Source: Cryptomeria japonica (Eukaryota > Streptophyta > Pinopsida > Cupressales > Cupressaceae). From it: 64,000 nt of DNA. Position numbers and translations under genes: made by a program. The stretch lies in assembly GCF_030272615.1 (NCBI RefSeq), contig NC_081410.1:113213933-113277932 (forward strand), written 5' to 3'. The notes beneath the pieces were generated by a model. It saw nothing but the letters and a program-made list of their open reading frames with translations. It ran no database searches and was not told the DNA's origin. Positions 21,656 through 35,226 of this stretch are shown here, piece by piece; position 1 is the stretch's first letter; every line of letters begins with the position of its first letter.

Positions 21656-23130
21656 TAGGTGGGCATAAATAAAAATAAAAACTCAGAAACTCCTTTTTAT
21701 TGCTTGATGGAAAAATGAACTACATATGCCTCTTATATAAAGGACTTTAGAAAGATCTAGAAATAATTGAGCCGATAGGCTCTTTGTATGGAGTTTTGTT
21801 TATCGGAAAAGTGTCAATATCCTGGTAAATTCTCGCCGGTCATTTTTTTTGGCCACCGTTTTCTTTGGTGGGCAACTTGCGTTGCATTGGCATACGGTGA
21901 AAACCCATCAAATCCTTCCTGTCAGTGGGCTTATGCAGCCCGGTTTGGGCCCTCTCTCTCCCTCTCTCTCTCTCTCTCGCCGCATTTAATAAATTTTTAA
22001 TTGTATTTTAAAAAAATTTAATATATTATTTCTATATTATTTTTAAAATATATATTTTTAAACTGTATTTTCTTTATACTTATTTTTATTATTTAATCTA
22101 TTCTATTTATATTATAATTTTTTTTTTTTTTAATATATCTTAAATTTTACATATTTTATTTATATTTTACTTAATAAATTTTTTAAAAATTAGTTTAATA
22201 ATTTTATTTTTAATTTTTTAATTTTTAATATATTTTATATAAATGTACAATATTTATATTATATTTTTTATTTTTCAATATATCTTTATATTTAATATTT
22301 ATGTTGAAATATTGAATATTATTTTTAAATTTAAATTATTAACATTTTGGTTGTCATTTTATTGTCATTTATTTTAATATTAAATATATATTTAATTTTA
22401 ATTTAAAAAATAGAATTAAATATAAAATATTAAACATGATGTTAATTTAAAATGTAAAATTTAATAATCTATATTAAAATTTAATATACTTTAAAGTCTC
22501 ATATTTAATATATAAAGTTATAAAACTTTATAAAATTTAAAACTTTATAAAATTTATTACTAGGTATGTTTATAAACTTTATAAATAATATAGATATAAA
22601 TAATAAAACTTTATGAACTTTTAATTTATACACTTATAATTCAAAAGTGTATAAAGTTTATTATAATATAGCTTTTATATATTTAATATTATAATTCCAA
22701 AGTGAAAAACTATTACTTATAATTCAAAAGTGAATAAAGTTTCACTTATAAAGTTTATTCAAAAGTAGATAAATAAATTTTATACACTTATAAATTTTCA
22801 CTTATAAGTGAATAAAATTTATTATAATTTAAAAGTGAATAAATTTAATAAATCAATAAGCTTTCATTTCAAGGTGAAACAAAGTTTATTATAATTCAAA
22901 ACTGAATAAACTTTAAAGTATATAAAGGTTATATTATAATAAACTTTATGCACTTTTGAATTTTGAATTATAAGTGTAAGTGTACAAAGTTAATTATAGT
23001 ATAAAGTATAGAAAAAATATAATTTAAATTATAATACATAATTAAATGGAGAATATATAGTTATTTATGAATTATATAATATAATTTAAAATTTAATATA
23101 TAAAATTAAATATATAAAAAATTATATTAA
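21656..23130. other. AT-rich filler with CT microsatellite
   Basis: A CT run lies at about 21952-21979. From about 21985 onward the sequence is almost entirely A and T, made of short TTTAATAT and ATAAAGTTTAT words with many local near-duplications. A 70-residue frame at 21788-22000 crosses the CT run and is not gene-like. No gene is seen. Confidence 0.7.
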
Positions 23131-23463
23131 ATATTCAATTTTATATTATATTACATTATGTAAATATATATTATATCTCAATATTTAATATTTATGTTTA
23201 TTCATTTTATATTAAATATAATATAAATAAATATATTAAAAACAAAAAAAATTATAATATAAATGAAATATATGACATCAAAATATATGACAGGTTAATA
23301 TTCAATATTATATTATATTACATTATATAAAGATATATTATATCTCAATATTTAATATTTATGTTTATTCATTTTATATTAAATATAATATAAATAAAAT
23401 ATATTAAAAACAAAAAATATATAACATAAATGAAATATATGACATCAAATATATGATAGGTTC
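23131..23463 (+). repeat. 167-bp AT-rich tandem duplication
   Basis: Copies 23131-23297 and 23298-23463 are nearly identical. Both begin ATATTCAAT and end ATATATGA(C/T)AGGTT, with GAAATATATGACATCAAA near each end. Confidence 0.88.
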
Positions 23464-26084
23464 TAGGTAATTCTATTTTCACCTAAACCTTGCAACCAAA
23501 AAATAGATGCACAACAACAAAGAGTACAAGTATCTAACTTGTTCGTTAATCCTGCATAAAATCCCCATGCCTTTCTCAAATGTAAAAAGTATGAAATCAT
23601 TTAAAGGCAATTGCTCGTTAAAGTTTCACCCAAATCTTCCACACCCACATCAATAATTCCCAATTTGTTAACACCTCCATGTCTCCTACAAGTGTTATTT
23701 AACTTATCTTATACCGTTTTCTTTTTGCATTTGCTTTTATTTTCTTTTGTAAATTTTGGTGATGTTGAATTAGTTATTTAGTTTTCTATTTTTAATTGTT
23801 ATTGTATACAAGAAATTCCTTGAAAGAAAAATTTATGTTTTTTTTACATAGAATTATTCATGTTGCTTAGTCTAATCTTGTCACATGAACTGTGCAACAA
23901 AGATACAAATATAACCCTATCTCGTTGAAAACTTTGTGTGGACATTTTGTGTTTAAATTTGAGAACCAATTCTGATTATTTCCTCACACAAAGACCCTTG
24001 ATAATTATATTATAGTTGCACAACCTTACAATCTCTATCATCATGTAAAATTGTGCTTTTTAAGGCTTCGCTAAATGTTGTTGTGTATGTTTAGGGTTTG
24101 TCAAGTATCACCAATAGTACTCTTAAAGATCACTTGTAGATAACATGTAATGATGGAAACACCTTTATTTTAAGGGTGTACCAAACCCTTATTAATTAGG
24201 GATTGTCTAATACGCTTCTCTCTTTCACTGATTTTTTTACCAGCACTGTTTTTATTTTACCTCCGTCATGACTTTTTGTATTTCTCTCATCCACATTGGA
24301 GATCATCTTTCCCTGTTGGGTAGCTATATTTCTTTGGTCTGTTTCTATTTCAAACAATATTTTCTTTCTTGCCTTTCCACACATTTGTCACTAATTTCTT
24401 CTAACCTAAACAACAACTTATGTTTCCTTCACAAGTTTTCACGCTATGGGCTCCTTTTACATTTTCAGACTTTAGCATTGTATTGAGTAATTGGCCGAAG
24501 CATAACAAAGCTTTTCGGTTGACACCCAATTCGGTAGATAAGGAATGAAATTTACGTTAATGAAACTATTCATCGAGATTAAGATAACAGATCAGCAATT
24601 GGGCGAAAGGATTCCAATGTTACCAAACCCAACTATTCATTGGCATTCTAAATCACAATTTCCAAAATATTCAAGAAAATTGTATTTGTTGGGTTCTAGG
24701 AAATGTGTTGGCCTCACACTCATTGAAAGTCATCATTCTCACAATCAAACCACAACCAAGATTTCTTAAAAAAAGGTCTAACCAACACCATTTTTCAAAC
24801 AAATTGAGATACTTATAACCCAAACCATTTTTTCAAACAAATAGATTGCAAAATCTGTCCATTTACAATGGGTAATTCTTTGGAATTCTCAGCATTGCTT
24901 GGCTTATGCATGCCAAATAGACATTACATGCTTTGCTATAAACAAACAAGTTACTATGTTTAGATTTTTGTAGTCTACCAGCAATCAATAACAATTGTAC
25001 TGTTTGAAATTTTTTCAAATAAATTCATCAAGCGATTACCATCACCAAGAGCAAACCATGTTCTTATAAAACTATTGTGCACTGATACTTTCTATGCATA
25101 TCATCTGAATCTATATTAAGCAAGGAAGATGTACATACTTGAAATTTAACTACTATCTTCTCAACAATGAATTAAGTTTTGAGATATAGCAAAAATATTG
25201 GTGACAGTAAGTCACTAAATCTCAACCTTTATGAAATACATACGTACAAAATCCCATTGATGCTAGAACTGTAGTTTGAAAATCTCATTAAAAACCATTG
25301 CTGTTGAAGCACAATTCATCATTTTTGTTGGCCAAATCTTGTTTATGAGTGCTCACTGTTGATTAATATGCATACAATTTAGAAATATGATATTTATTTA
25401 TGATTGCTTATATATATGCCAAAATATAACTCTCTAGATATGTTCTGCTTAAATGTTCAACCATATGCTACTAGATCTTGACGGCTAATTGCTCTTTCCA
25501 AATATTATGTCAATTTAAAAAATCTCTTTGCAGATCACATTGTTCATCCATTTTCAACAGCATATGAATTTTGAACACTAACAAATCTAACTCTCAGTTG
25601 TGCAACTATAGTGCTTACCTATTAAAAAACCATCTAATTGTGGATGATGCTTTTTACTGTTCGACATTTTTTTATCAATGTTATTTTGTCAATAAATATA
25701 CAATAATTGCAATTGACAATTGATATCTGTGTTCATTTTAAAAAAATCTTTTGTTAATGCTAATTGTTATTGTATATTTTGTTTTCGTAAAGTTCAAAAG
25801 CTTTTTGTTGTGTGTTACCAAATCGCTGCCACATGCCCTTATTCTTGCATGCTTGACCACCTATCGGCTTCCCGTTGCACGAAAATAAAACCTGCAACCA
25901 CTAGTTATATTAGGACGACATACAAAAAATATTAAAGTTGCACGGCCGACTCATACAAAATAATTAAAATATTTACAATGCAATACTGTTCTGAAACTTC
26001 TATTCATAAGACGACATAAAAATAAATCAATCTTAACTAATCCCTGAACATTAACCGGTTGAAATTACCGACAACATTCTAACA
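23464..26084. other. No recognisable feature
   Basis: AT-rich unique-looking sequence. Open frames of 60-75 residues on both strands show no domain, codon bias or similarity to other parts of the window. Confidence 0.5.
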
Positions 26085-26290
26085 TCATTTAACTATCGAG
26101 ATAATTGATATGGTGATAACCAAAGTGTGGAACCTTAAAAAAACATCCAGAAAACAGATCTAAGGATTTTATGAAATGTTTTTAAGAGATTAACTAAAAA
26201 TAAACCGATCAGAGTACCCATACTTGACATTGAATACAGGTAAAATTTAGTATTGAAGTTTCTTTCCACACTTTACTACAATTGATTTAA
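26085..26290 (+). repeat. Repeat R1, copy A (partial)
   Basis: Matches 33475-33630 and 40075-40250: GATAATTGATATGGTGATA, TGGAACCTTAA, AAGGATTTTATGAAATG and GTATTGAAG...TTCC. Only this segment of R1 is present. Confidence 0.8.
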
Positions 26291-27090
26291 CTTTTGTAGG
26301 TAAACTTTTAAAAAGCTTTTCAAATATTTTTTTAAATTTCAAGAGTCTCATCATACGACCTAATTTGATTTACTAGTCTAATAAATATTGATTCTGATTT
26401 TTAACTTAACTGTTTTTACCTTAGCCATTCCTTGTTGTTGCTGCTGCAACCCTTGAGAAGACTCTTATGAATTGTTTGGAATATGTAAAAGAGAACTTTC
26501 CAATACTTTTTCCTACTATCTCTGAGAAAATCCTTCTTTGTTTAAGATAAAGTATTGTATGTTGCTGCATCTACTAAATAACTATTTTCCACAAGGTCAT
26601 TATGATTGCTCAATAGTCGTAACTTTTGCCATTGTTGGCTGTGAAAATTTGTGCTCGATGACACTTTAGCTCTAAATAGAGCTGCATGAATGTTTCTCAG
26701 AAAAATAATAGGTTATAAGATGGTGTTGAGGGGACTTAGGGACTTCTATATGTATGTTGCAGTTTGCAGGCTTTTTAATTCTGAGCTTTTGAAGGTGGAA
26801 TTTTTTTATAGAGTATCTATTTGGATGGAGTTTCTATAATTTATATTCTAAAATCTTCACTCACATTTAAATTTCTTACTGAATTTTTTTTTAAACATCT
26901 ACATACTACTTTCTTTAAAAAACTCTAGCTAGCCTACTTCCACAGCAACATAGCCTTATTGGCAGCCCAAGTTCAAGTTTTTCAAAACAGCCTAAGTTCA
27001 AGTTTTCCCTGTTGAAAATATATATTCTAAATAACATTAAGTAGATTGTCGTCCTAAGGTTGAGTAATGATTTTTTATTTTTTTTTCAAT
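26291..27090. other. No recognisable feature
   Basis: AT-rich sequence without a coding signal. Poly-T runs near 27070-27110 mark the start of the LINE tail that follows. Confidence 0.45.
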
Positions 27091-27094
27091 TACC

Positions 27095-29225
27095 TCTTTT
27101 TTTTTTTGATAAAAGTGGATGATCCACTAAAATTATATTAAAATATAGATTTTTTTTTTTTTTACATGGTGTCTGGTTCAATGAGCACTGTGGGGAAAGA
27201 ACCAGTAAGAAAACCCCTTAGTATTGCTCAGAAACATAAGCCTACCTACCCATTACAATAACCCATAGGCAGCCCAATATACCCTGATTACATTATCAAT
27301 TACATTAGATATAAAGGAAGCTTTTAAGAAAGCTTGTGTTAATAGTCCAATGGAGAGGATATCATCCCAAAAATGCAACCAAGATCAGTGCCAGCACCAA
27401 AACATCAATCCACTTATGCACCACATGAGTCCAAGGACCTGCAGAGAACAAAAAACATAGCCAAGAGGGAACCAAGGAAAAGTAAACCTAACAACATGAA
27501 AATGGTTAGCATACATAGGCCTATCCATATAAGAAGTAGAGGAAGATGGAGACAACCTTAAGGAAACAGGGTGAAACCAATCCATACAATAATCCAAAGT
27601 AATAGTCATACCAGCAACAACATAATAAGGAGCCATTTACCCCACCCAAGAAACTGCATTTTCCAATTTCTCAAAAAAAACCACCACCCACCAACTCTAC
27701 CCAAGAAATTCCACATACTGCAAAGCATTTCATAATCAAATAAAAGAAACAGATGAATATGTGCCATACCTGAGCACCCATCCAAAATATATAGCGGAGA
27801 GGGGATAGTCACTGTATGATTATCAGGCCATCATAAGAAAAAATGCCTAGCCAGAGATCACCTCCAAATTATGGAAACTTCGCATAACTTACAGCAGACC
27901 CAATTAGTAAAGCAAATGTCTAACCAACATGACACCCACAAAGCATAATGATTCATTCAATGGACCAATGCACAAAACGTGGAAACAAAAACTCATGACA
28001 AGATCACCCACCTCTGCCCGCAAGGAAAAATGATTGACAAAAAAGGTAGATTATCCAAGCTTAAATACCCAAGCTCATCCATGAAATATAATGAGTAGCA
28101 TAAAAACCAATACCAAACCAGTCCCAAAAAATCTGAGAAAAACCAAGGCAACCAACTGTCATGCTGGAAGAACCAATAATTGCCAAATCTGCCAGTCACA
28201 CATAGAACATCCCTTCTTTGTCCAATCAGGAACAAAATGACACAAAACCCAAGCAATCCCAGCCACTCTAAATTGCAATCTATATTCCACATTCTGATAG
28301 ATGAGGTAACACCAAAGGGCAATTACCAAAAACCAGAAGAAGAACAAGAACATCCCTTAACCGGAGTATCCAAACCTAGAACTGTGATTATAAATAAACA
28401 TGAGAAAGAAACCAGCCCCTAAACACTATCAAATCAATGTTGGCTAGACCTAAAATGCCCTTCCACCCTCCTCCCTTAATAAGGCTCTACTACAAGGAAG
28501 CACTGCCATAATCCCAAGCCTATCCAATCACATTCCAGTGAGGATTCTATCTTGGACTGCTAGCCAGGCAAAAGCCCCTGCTTTTGGAAGACAAGCAGAA
28601 TGCCAGAATAGCTTAGTAGGCCAGCAAACAGATACAGGGGTCTGGATCAAAGAATTATACCCTTCTTTTACCGAATAGGAGCCTGAAGCATTTTTAACCC
28701 AAACCAAAGAATCCTCTTTATTATGGAAGACTAAAGGTCTCTTACGAAGTTCTTCTACAAAAGATAAAACGATAAAAAATATTAATAGCTAGGGGAGGTA
28801 TATCCTTCCATTTGGCCACTAAACATGGACTTGAGGTGTCAATAGTTTGCAACAAAAGGTCCCCCAAGACTCGAGAGAATATCCAGCAAAGGGGACCAAT
28901 CAAGGATAGTTGAGAGAGCAGGATTCCCATTCCAAACTTCATCCCAAAAATGGGCTTTTCTCCCATTATGGACAACCCAAGATAATTGCGGCAGAATCAC
29001 CTCTGTAAAAGAAATCAGAAAATTCCAGAACGCAGAACCCCTCGGAAGGGATGTTGTAGTAAAAATCCTTTCTCAGGGTGTTCCCCTTAAATACTTAGCA
29101 AGCATGATGGAGACCCATTTACTATGGAGGGTTGTATATAACATCCAAGTCAATTTAGCCCCCAATGCCTTAGTTTGAATAGCCAAATCATGAATACCCG
29201 CACCCCATCTTTTAATTGTATATAT
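27095..29225 (-). mobile_element. LINE L2a, 5'-truncated, 3' part
   Basis: A plant L1-type LINE on the minus strand. The poly-T at about 27097-27110, followed by GATAAAAGTGGATGATCCAC, is the complement of its 3' poly(A) end. The 3' noncoding part (27100-28430) matches LINE tails at 38140-39105 (same strand) and 32340-32960 (opposite strand). The upstream part (28440-29225) codes for the zf-RVT region: RWGAGIHDLAIQTKALGAKL, WVSIMLAKYLRG and AHFWDEVWNG. The RNase H region seen in the related copies at 30905 and 62800 is absent between them. Several stops are present. Confidence 0.85.
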
Positions 29226-30904
29226 AAATATATATTGAAAGTTTTGAACTTGTTGATCCCCTATTTTCATCCCACATTATTTTTTTGTCATGTTTTGTAA
29301 GTCATCAGTGCGTCATTGAGGTTTACTCATACGTGGAACAAAATTAGGAACGAGTAACACCTAATGTTGGCTCTCGACCGGGATGCACTTTAGTCAAATA
29401 TTAACTAGTAATGGCACTTAGTGTGCAATGGGTATGCCTATTGTTATCAACAATTAGTGTGCAATATAATCAAAACTCAAATGTAAAGGAACACAAACAT
29501 TTTAAAATTTTGGTAGGAAAAATTAGGTATAAAATAGAGGGGGTTGAAGATATATTGTTTTTCTAAGTGTTTGATAATAAGAGGTGGTTTTTTAAGATAG
29601 AATTATATATGGTATAGGAATCTTGTCTACATGTACTTGTATAATGGTCTTTTGTTTATGTCTCTATCTTTTCCTCTATAATCTATGTAGGAAAATAATG
29701 GTCCCTTATTTATTTTCCTACCTAGATCAATCTAGCTTTTCAAGGGATCATATGGCGTAGGAAACTTATCTATATATCTAGCTTAATTTAATTATTTTTC
29801 TAACTAGATCTAATTATTATTACATTCTATGACAATTCTACTATATTAAATTTGTCACAAGTTCTAATTTAAATTTTAAAATTCAAAATTCAAATTTGAT
29901 AAACTATCCCTATTTAATCTTCCACCTTTAACTCATTCAACACATGTTCGAAAATTTTTGATGCTATATGTAAGTATGCTATATGTGCATACTATCCTTT
30001 GTCTTTCTCATCTAGTATTGTAGCATTTTGATCTTTTTTCTCTATACTATAAAAGGCTTACAACTCTATTTGTTTTTTATTTTTATCAAAAATATTAAGT
30101 GACATGATTACATAAAAATTGACTTTAATATTTTATGTACCTTAAACTTCATATCCATTTATACATCAAATAATTAATATATACTAATTTTATGCATATT
30201 GAATTTATGTAAGTAATTTTAGTGTTAGAGCTATCATGTATTAGCTAATAATTATTTATTTAATTATTTGTCTATTGTCCTCTACACTTAAGATAAACTT
30301 AGGCATTTAATAATATTGTAGGTAATTATTAAATGCACATTATCCCTTTAGGGTTGCATAATCTCCTTTTATAAAGATTGTATTGTATTTCTTTTTTATT
30401 TCCTCTCTAAATGATAATCTTTTTCTTCAGAGTCATTATTGCTTTTTTGCTTCCATCCTTATCTTGTGACAGGTATTTTGCTTGTAGGTATTCTTGGGAT
30501 CTCTTTGAAGGAATAACTATTCCACGAAATAGCTTTGTTCGAAAAGCATATCATCTAGTATAGCATCTTGCATTTGAAGGAATGAAGGAGAGCAACAAAA
30601 ATGAAAACAAAGACAGAGTTTATATTAATTAAAATAAACCATTACATTGACCTAATGAGTTGTAGCTCATACATCAAACACTATTGCATTCAGATTGATA
30701 TCCTTGTTACCTTACAACATTTTACATCTTATAGCTTTAGACTCATAGTGTCTAACAGATTTATATGCTCATCTTTGTTACAGCTCTGCTGCAGAGCTAG
30801 ACTATGTTGTTAGAGTGTATACAAAATGAAGTGCTATGAAATATATAGACTATCTATATATTTTGAACTATCCAAAAACATGTGATCGTAAGACAATAAT
30901 ATAT
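29226..30904. other. No recognisable feature
   Basis: AT-rich sequence. A 70-residue plus-strand frame at 30601-30813 has no domain. No repeat shared with other parts of the window was noticed. Confidence 0.45.
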
Positions 30905-32965
30905 AGTAGTAATTTTTTATCGTTCTTCTAAGATTATCAAAGCTGTGGGAAAATATATTGGTTAGAGCTCTAATAATCTAGCTGAATTTTAGGCATTATC
31001 CTTTGGTCTTGATCATGCTATCTCTTTGAATATTAAAGACATTTTTATTGAAAGAGACTCAATGTTGATTTTTTAGGCAGTTGCTACTAAAAAATGTATC
31101 TCTTGGCATTTGTAGTACTTGTTAGACCACATTCTTGTGCAATTGGAGTGTTTTTCCACCTTCACTATCTCTCATTGTTATAGGGAGATCAATGTCATTG
31201 CTAATTTCTTGGCCAGTAGGGTTGTTGATGAGGGTGCTGACTTCTTAGAGGTTCTTCCTTCAGACATTCTAGCCTCTTGCATTAGGCTTCTCTCTTAGCG
31301 GGAGTTGGGTCTTATCTAGAAGCCTTCCTCATTTTTTTATGTTGGATGTGGTTTTCTTTTGCAAATATCAGCAGTGAGGGTGTTGCTTTCCTTATGACAA
31401 TATCTTTGTTGTTGGTATTTTTGGTAAGAATTTCCTCATGGATTCTGGAGGATGTGGTGGCTTTTCTTACTGGTGTTCTATCTCTCATCTTTTTATAGAA
31501 TTGTGTTGTAGTCTTCTTCCTACTCCCTACTGGGTTTGTTTTTTCTTTTGCATATGGCTATAGGGAGGATGTTGTCCTGCCATATGGCAACATCTTTGTT
31601 GTGGGTATATTTGGTAGTATCTCCTCATTAAGCATGGAGGATGAAATGACTACTTTTGCTTGGCTGGTACCCTATTGTTTGTGCGTTTGTTCTGTGCCTT
31701 AGACTTATTTACTGTTTGAAGATTGGGTGGCAGTTCTGCTTTGTCCAATGTTTGTTCTGATCAATTTTTTATGGTTTGGGACTGGGTTCAATATGGTGAT
31801 ATTTTATGCTTAGGATTGGTGGGTGATTTGGGCTCATATGCTGGTGTGTCTTATATTCTTTGAGGCATTGTGTCGGGTAATAATGGTTTCTGTGGTGTTT
31901 AAATTTTTGCATTATCTTGCAGTCATTAGCTCATTGTGTGTTGTGGTGTGGGCATGGTGATAGTTTGGCTGGGGTTTGGGTTATGAGTGGGGGTTGCTTG
32001 TGATGGCTTCATCATTTCTTAGTCACCCAATGTCATGTTTGTTCATATTCTTTGCAAGCTGCTCGTTTCATGATTGGGGGTGATTTGCGAGGGGGATGGG
32101 TATCTTCTTCATGATTATGCTTCATCACTGGTTGATTATCATCCGCTAAGCTCCTGCATTTTCTGTTCATTTTTTGGCTTACTTTTCTTGTGAGCTGTCT
32201 TTCTATGATTTGGAGGGCTAATCTTGTTTTCGATGTCTCTTCATTATTTGAGCTTCTTCTATTTATATTTATGGATGCTCCTAGTTTTGGTACTCATTTT
32301 TTCTTTAGCATTACTTTTTACTAACACAAAATGCTCTGTTTTCTTTGGATAGTAGTTGTTAAAATTGGTGGTTGGTGGATGTTTTTGAGGAATTGGAAAA
32401 TGTAGATAGATTGGTGTTTCAGATGGTTTCTCATCCTTCTACTATTTCTTTGGTTGTTGCTTTGGATTACCTTATGGCTCGGTCTTATTTTGCTTCTTCG
32501 GGGTCTTCAACATCCCTCTCTTCCTCTTATCTGGATTGTCATATGTTTGCTCACCATTTTTGTTCTAGTAGGTTCACTTATCATAGGTTCTTTTTTGGTT
32601 GTGAGTTTCATTCTAATCGGAGGATTGGAAACATGTGCTGCTTAGATAGGATGGTTTCAGTTTTGGTTGATCTGGGTTAAAGGCACTTGTTCTATTTTGA
32701 TAAGTTCTCTTTTGTATATTGGTTAAGGCAGCTTCCTTTATATCTAATGCGGATGGCTATGTAACTGAGAGGGTTTTCTTGGGGAGCCTATTGGCTTTTG
32801 TAATGGGTAGATAGGCTTATGTTTTCTTGAACAATACTGAAGGGTTTTCTTACTGGTTCTTTCCCTTTAGTGCTCTTTGAACAAGACACGTGTAAAAATC
32901 AAAATTATTAATATAATTTCAGTAGTTTCTTCCACTTTTATCAAGAAAATAAAAAAAATAATAAA
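30905..32965 (+). mobile_element. LINE L2b, 5'-truncated, RNase H and 3' tail
   Basis: Begins inside the LINE RNase H domain. Readable pieces are SSKIIKAVGKYIG, ALSFGLDHAISLNIKDIFIE, RDSMLIF, TKKCISWHL and TISHCYREINVIANFLASR (30930-31230), matching the copy at 62800-63400. TAG codons break the frame. A long 3' noncoding tail (31300-32950) follows, and its end matches the L2a and L2c tails. It finishes with CTTTTATCAAGAAAATAAAA, the plus-strand version of the L2a end. Confidence 0.85.
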
Positions 32966-33099
32966 GTTAAGTACCAAAATCAAATTCATAAAAAATAATT
33001 AAAAATATTAATTTTCTTAAAATTTGACAAATTTATAGTGACTACTAACCAACATCAGAAACCTAATATACTCATAAAAGATGGTGTTAATATCATCAA
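32966..33099. other. Short AT-rich spacer
   Basis: No feature seen between the LINE poly(A)-like end and repeat R1 copy B. Confidence 0.4.
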
Positions 33100-34195
33100 A
33101 ATCAATCAAAAGCACTGATTTTAACTTCGCATGCAATACTTTAAGAAGCTGTAAGGAATAATTGAAAATTCCAGCAACGTTTATATGAATATAACCTAAC
33201 TATAATGAAAAGTATGTTGGGGTATAACTAAGCTAGTAATAAATAGAAATCTGTCAGAAATGGATGACAGTATCTTACTGTATTGCACATAATATCGTTA
33301 ACAGATCACACATCTCTATAGATCATGTAATTAATGACAGATATACATTGTTTATGCCAGAACCATGTATGAATAACAGTTTTATGCTGAATGGGAATAG
33401 AAGGAAAATGGTGGTGCCTTTTTAAATTGTCTGCAGGAAAAGCTAAAAAAAATTGTAATTTGTTTTATGATATACTCATTTAACTATGTAGATAATTGAT
33501 ATGGTGAAATACCCAAGTCTGGAACCTTAACAAAAACATTCAGAGAACAGATTTAAGGATTTTATGAAATGCTTTTAAGAGAATAACTTATAAAAAACAC
33601 ATATCAGAATACCCACACCCAACATTGATGAAATAACTTAAACCTAAGGCAGTATTTATAGTTTGATAAACTGTATCTCAATTGAAAGATGGAGCTATAT
33701 CAATATGTTAGATGTTACCATGTCACAGTCTGTGCTATAGGTGAACTTTCTTTTCGCTTTTGTTTGGTGATCTGACATACATTGAATTTGTTTTTATCTA
33801 CCAAATAATGAACAGTGTAAACAACCAATGATTCTTGAACTACCTTCCATGTGTAGAGTGGATTGGACTTAGACAAGTCGAGGAGATCTAGTGCTCTTTG
33901 ATGCCGACACTGCTAATAAGGGCATCATAGAGATCAAACTTCGGACCCACAAAAAAATGATGGTTTATTATAGAAAGAACATAACCATGAGGTACAGCTT
34001 CGACTCCCTCGTAGAGTCTCTTGGTGAGGAAGTCATTAGAGATTAACTAAGTTGCTAAACCGGACTTCGAAGAAGAATAGATTGGAGGGGCCTTATAGTC
34101 TGCAAATGGAAGGCAGGCACTTTGTACTCAATGCCAATTTGCTTAACTCTCTACCTTACTGGACTCTTGCCTCCCATAAACAATCAAAGAAAGGA
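33100..34195 (+). repeat. Repeat R1, copy B (internal deletion)
   Basis: Collinear with 39690-40341 and then 45620-46190. Relative to copy C it lacks about 325 bp at CCCAACATTGATGAAATA (about 33618), with short TTGATG-type homology at the junction. A plus-strand open stretch at about 33887-34040 reads LVLFDADTANKGIIEIKL and then YYRKNITMRYSFDSLVESLG before a TAA. Copy C has a similar peptide, so this may be a captured gene fragment. I do not recognise it. Confidence 0.8.
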
Positions 34196-34735
34196 CATCA
34201 CTTTTTGAAAAGATAGTAATTAATTTTTTCATTAAATTTATAAAAAATATATTCAATTAAATTTTAAAATTAAAAATAAATAAAGATAAGTTATACTAAA
34301 TGTTCTTATTTTATTAGTCTACATCATTTTAAAATTTCATATATAAATATCACTTTTTTGTGGTCAAAGTTAAAAAATTGTATTAATGTTAATCATTTTA
34401 GCTATTAAAGTGTGAAAGATATCTATACTTTTACACCCATTCTTCTTTCTATAACCATATAGAAACTATTAAGAATATCTTCTATATTATCCATGGGCTT
34501 GGACTACTTGGTGTTAGATCCATGATTTTTTGAACCTTTAAGATCAAATGTACCTTCTCCTAAAATATGATACTTCTAGGTGGAAAATCTAGAATACCTA
34601 CAAAATACATTTATATTGAGATTCTTTCCAAATGGAGATACTTTCTCATCTGAGAAAAGATGGAAATTATACATTTTTACTGGCTAAATTATAGACACAC
34701 AATTTTCCCTATATAATCAAGCTAGAATCAATTCT
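34196..34735. other. No recognisable feature
   Basis: AT-rich sequence with no coding signal. Confidence 0.4.
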
Positions 34736-35145
34736 AACGTCATATTATAGATCTAAGTTTGAGATAACAAAGTGGCTCTAGAGGTTGTCTATTTGCATAC
34801 TTTAATCAAGAATTGGGCTAATGCCCCTTGTGTGGTTTCTCACGTGTCATCTCATCCTATTAGTAGGATGCTTCTCCACTACAAAGGTGTGCCTCTTCAC
34901 CACATGGGTACTAACTCAAATTTTATAGTCATAACTCTAGGGCCCTAGGCATAGATACCGTATACTCTAGGGCTCTCTATGTCCATCACATTGTGGATAG
35001 ACTCCACTATAATGTGGGTATTCATTTTACTCTCAATGTCACCATGCTAGCAAGCTGAATAGTGAAAAGTTTCCCTCTTGAATCTTTCAATTTTATTTGT
35101 AAATGTGATACTACTTACCAAGAAGAAGATAAAGATAAGGTTGAA
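34736..35145 (+). repeat. Repeat R2, copy 2 (longest)
   Basis: The left half (34736-34925) matches 46310-46490 and the right half (34910-35145) matches 21415-21655, so R2 is defined by this copy. The left half has a plus-strand open stretch conserved in copy 3: VSHVSSHPISRMLLHYKGVP, then LHHMG. The class is unknown. Confidence 0.75.
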
Positions 35146-35198
35146 CTTATTATGGACTAGGAGACTATTACCAAAGGCCATGATCTCTTAGATGTTTG

Positions 35199-35226
35199 AC
35201 CTCCTCCTCCTCCTCCTCCTCCTATT
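35199..35226 (+). repeat. TCC microsatellite
   Basis: About eight consecutive CTC/TCC triplets (CCTCCTCCTCCTCCTCCTCC). It gives a poly-Gly run in a chance minus-strand frame. Confidence 0.9.

Noticed and set aside
27373-28975. Several 60-110 residue frames on both strands within the L2a tail
   Set aside because: Only the zf-RVT pieces between 28440 and 29225 resemble a known domain; the others lie in 3' noncoding sequence.
33610-33625. The 325 bp missing from R1 copy B as a spliced intron (retrocopy)
   Set aside because: The ends of the missing segment do not fit GT...AG on either strand and the junction shows short direct homology, so a deletion is simpler.
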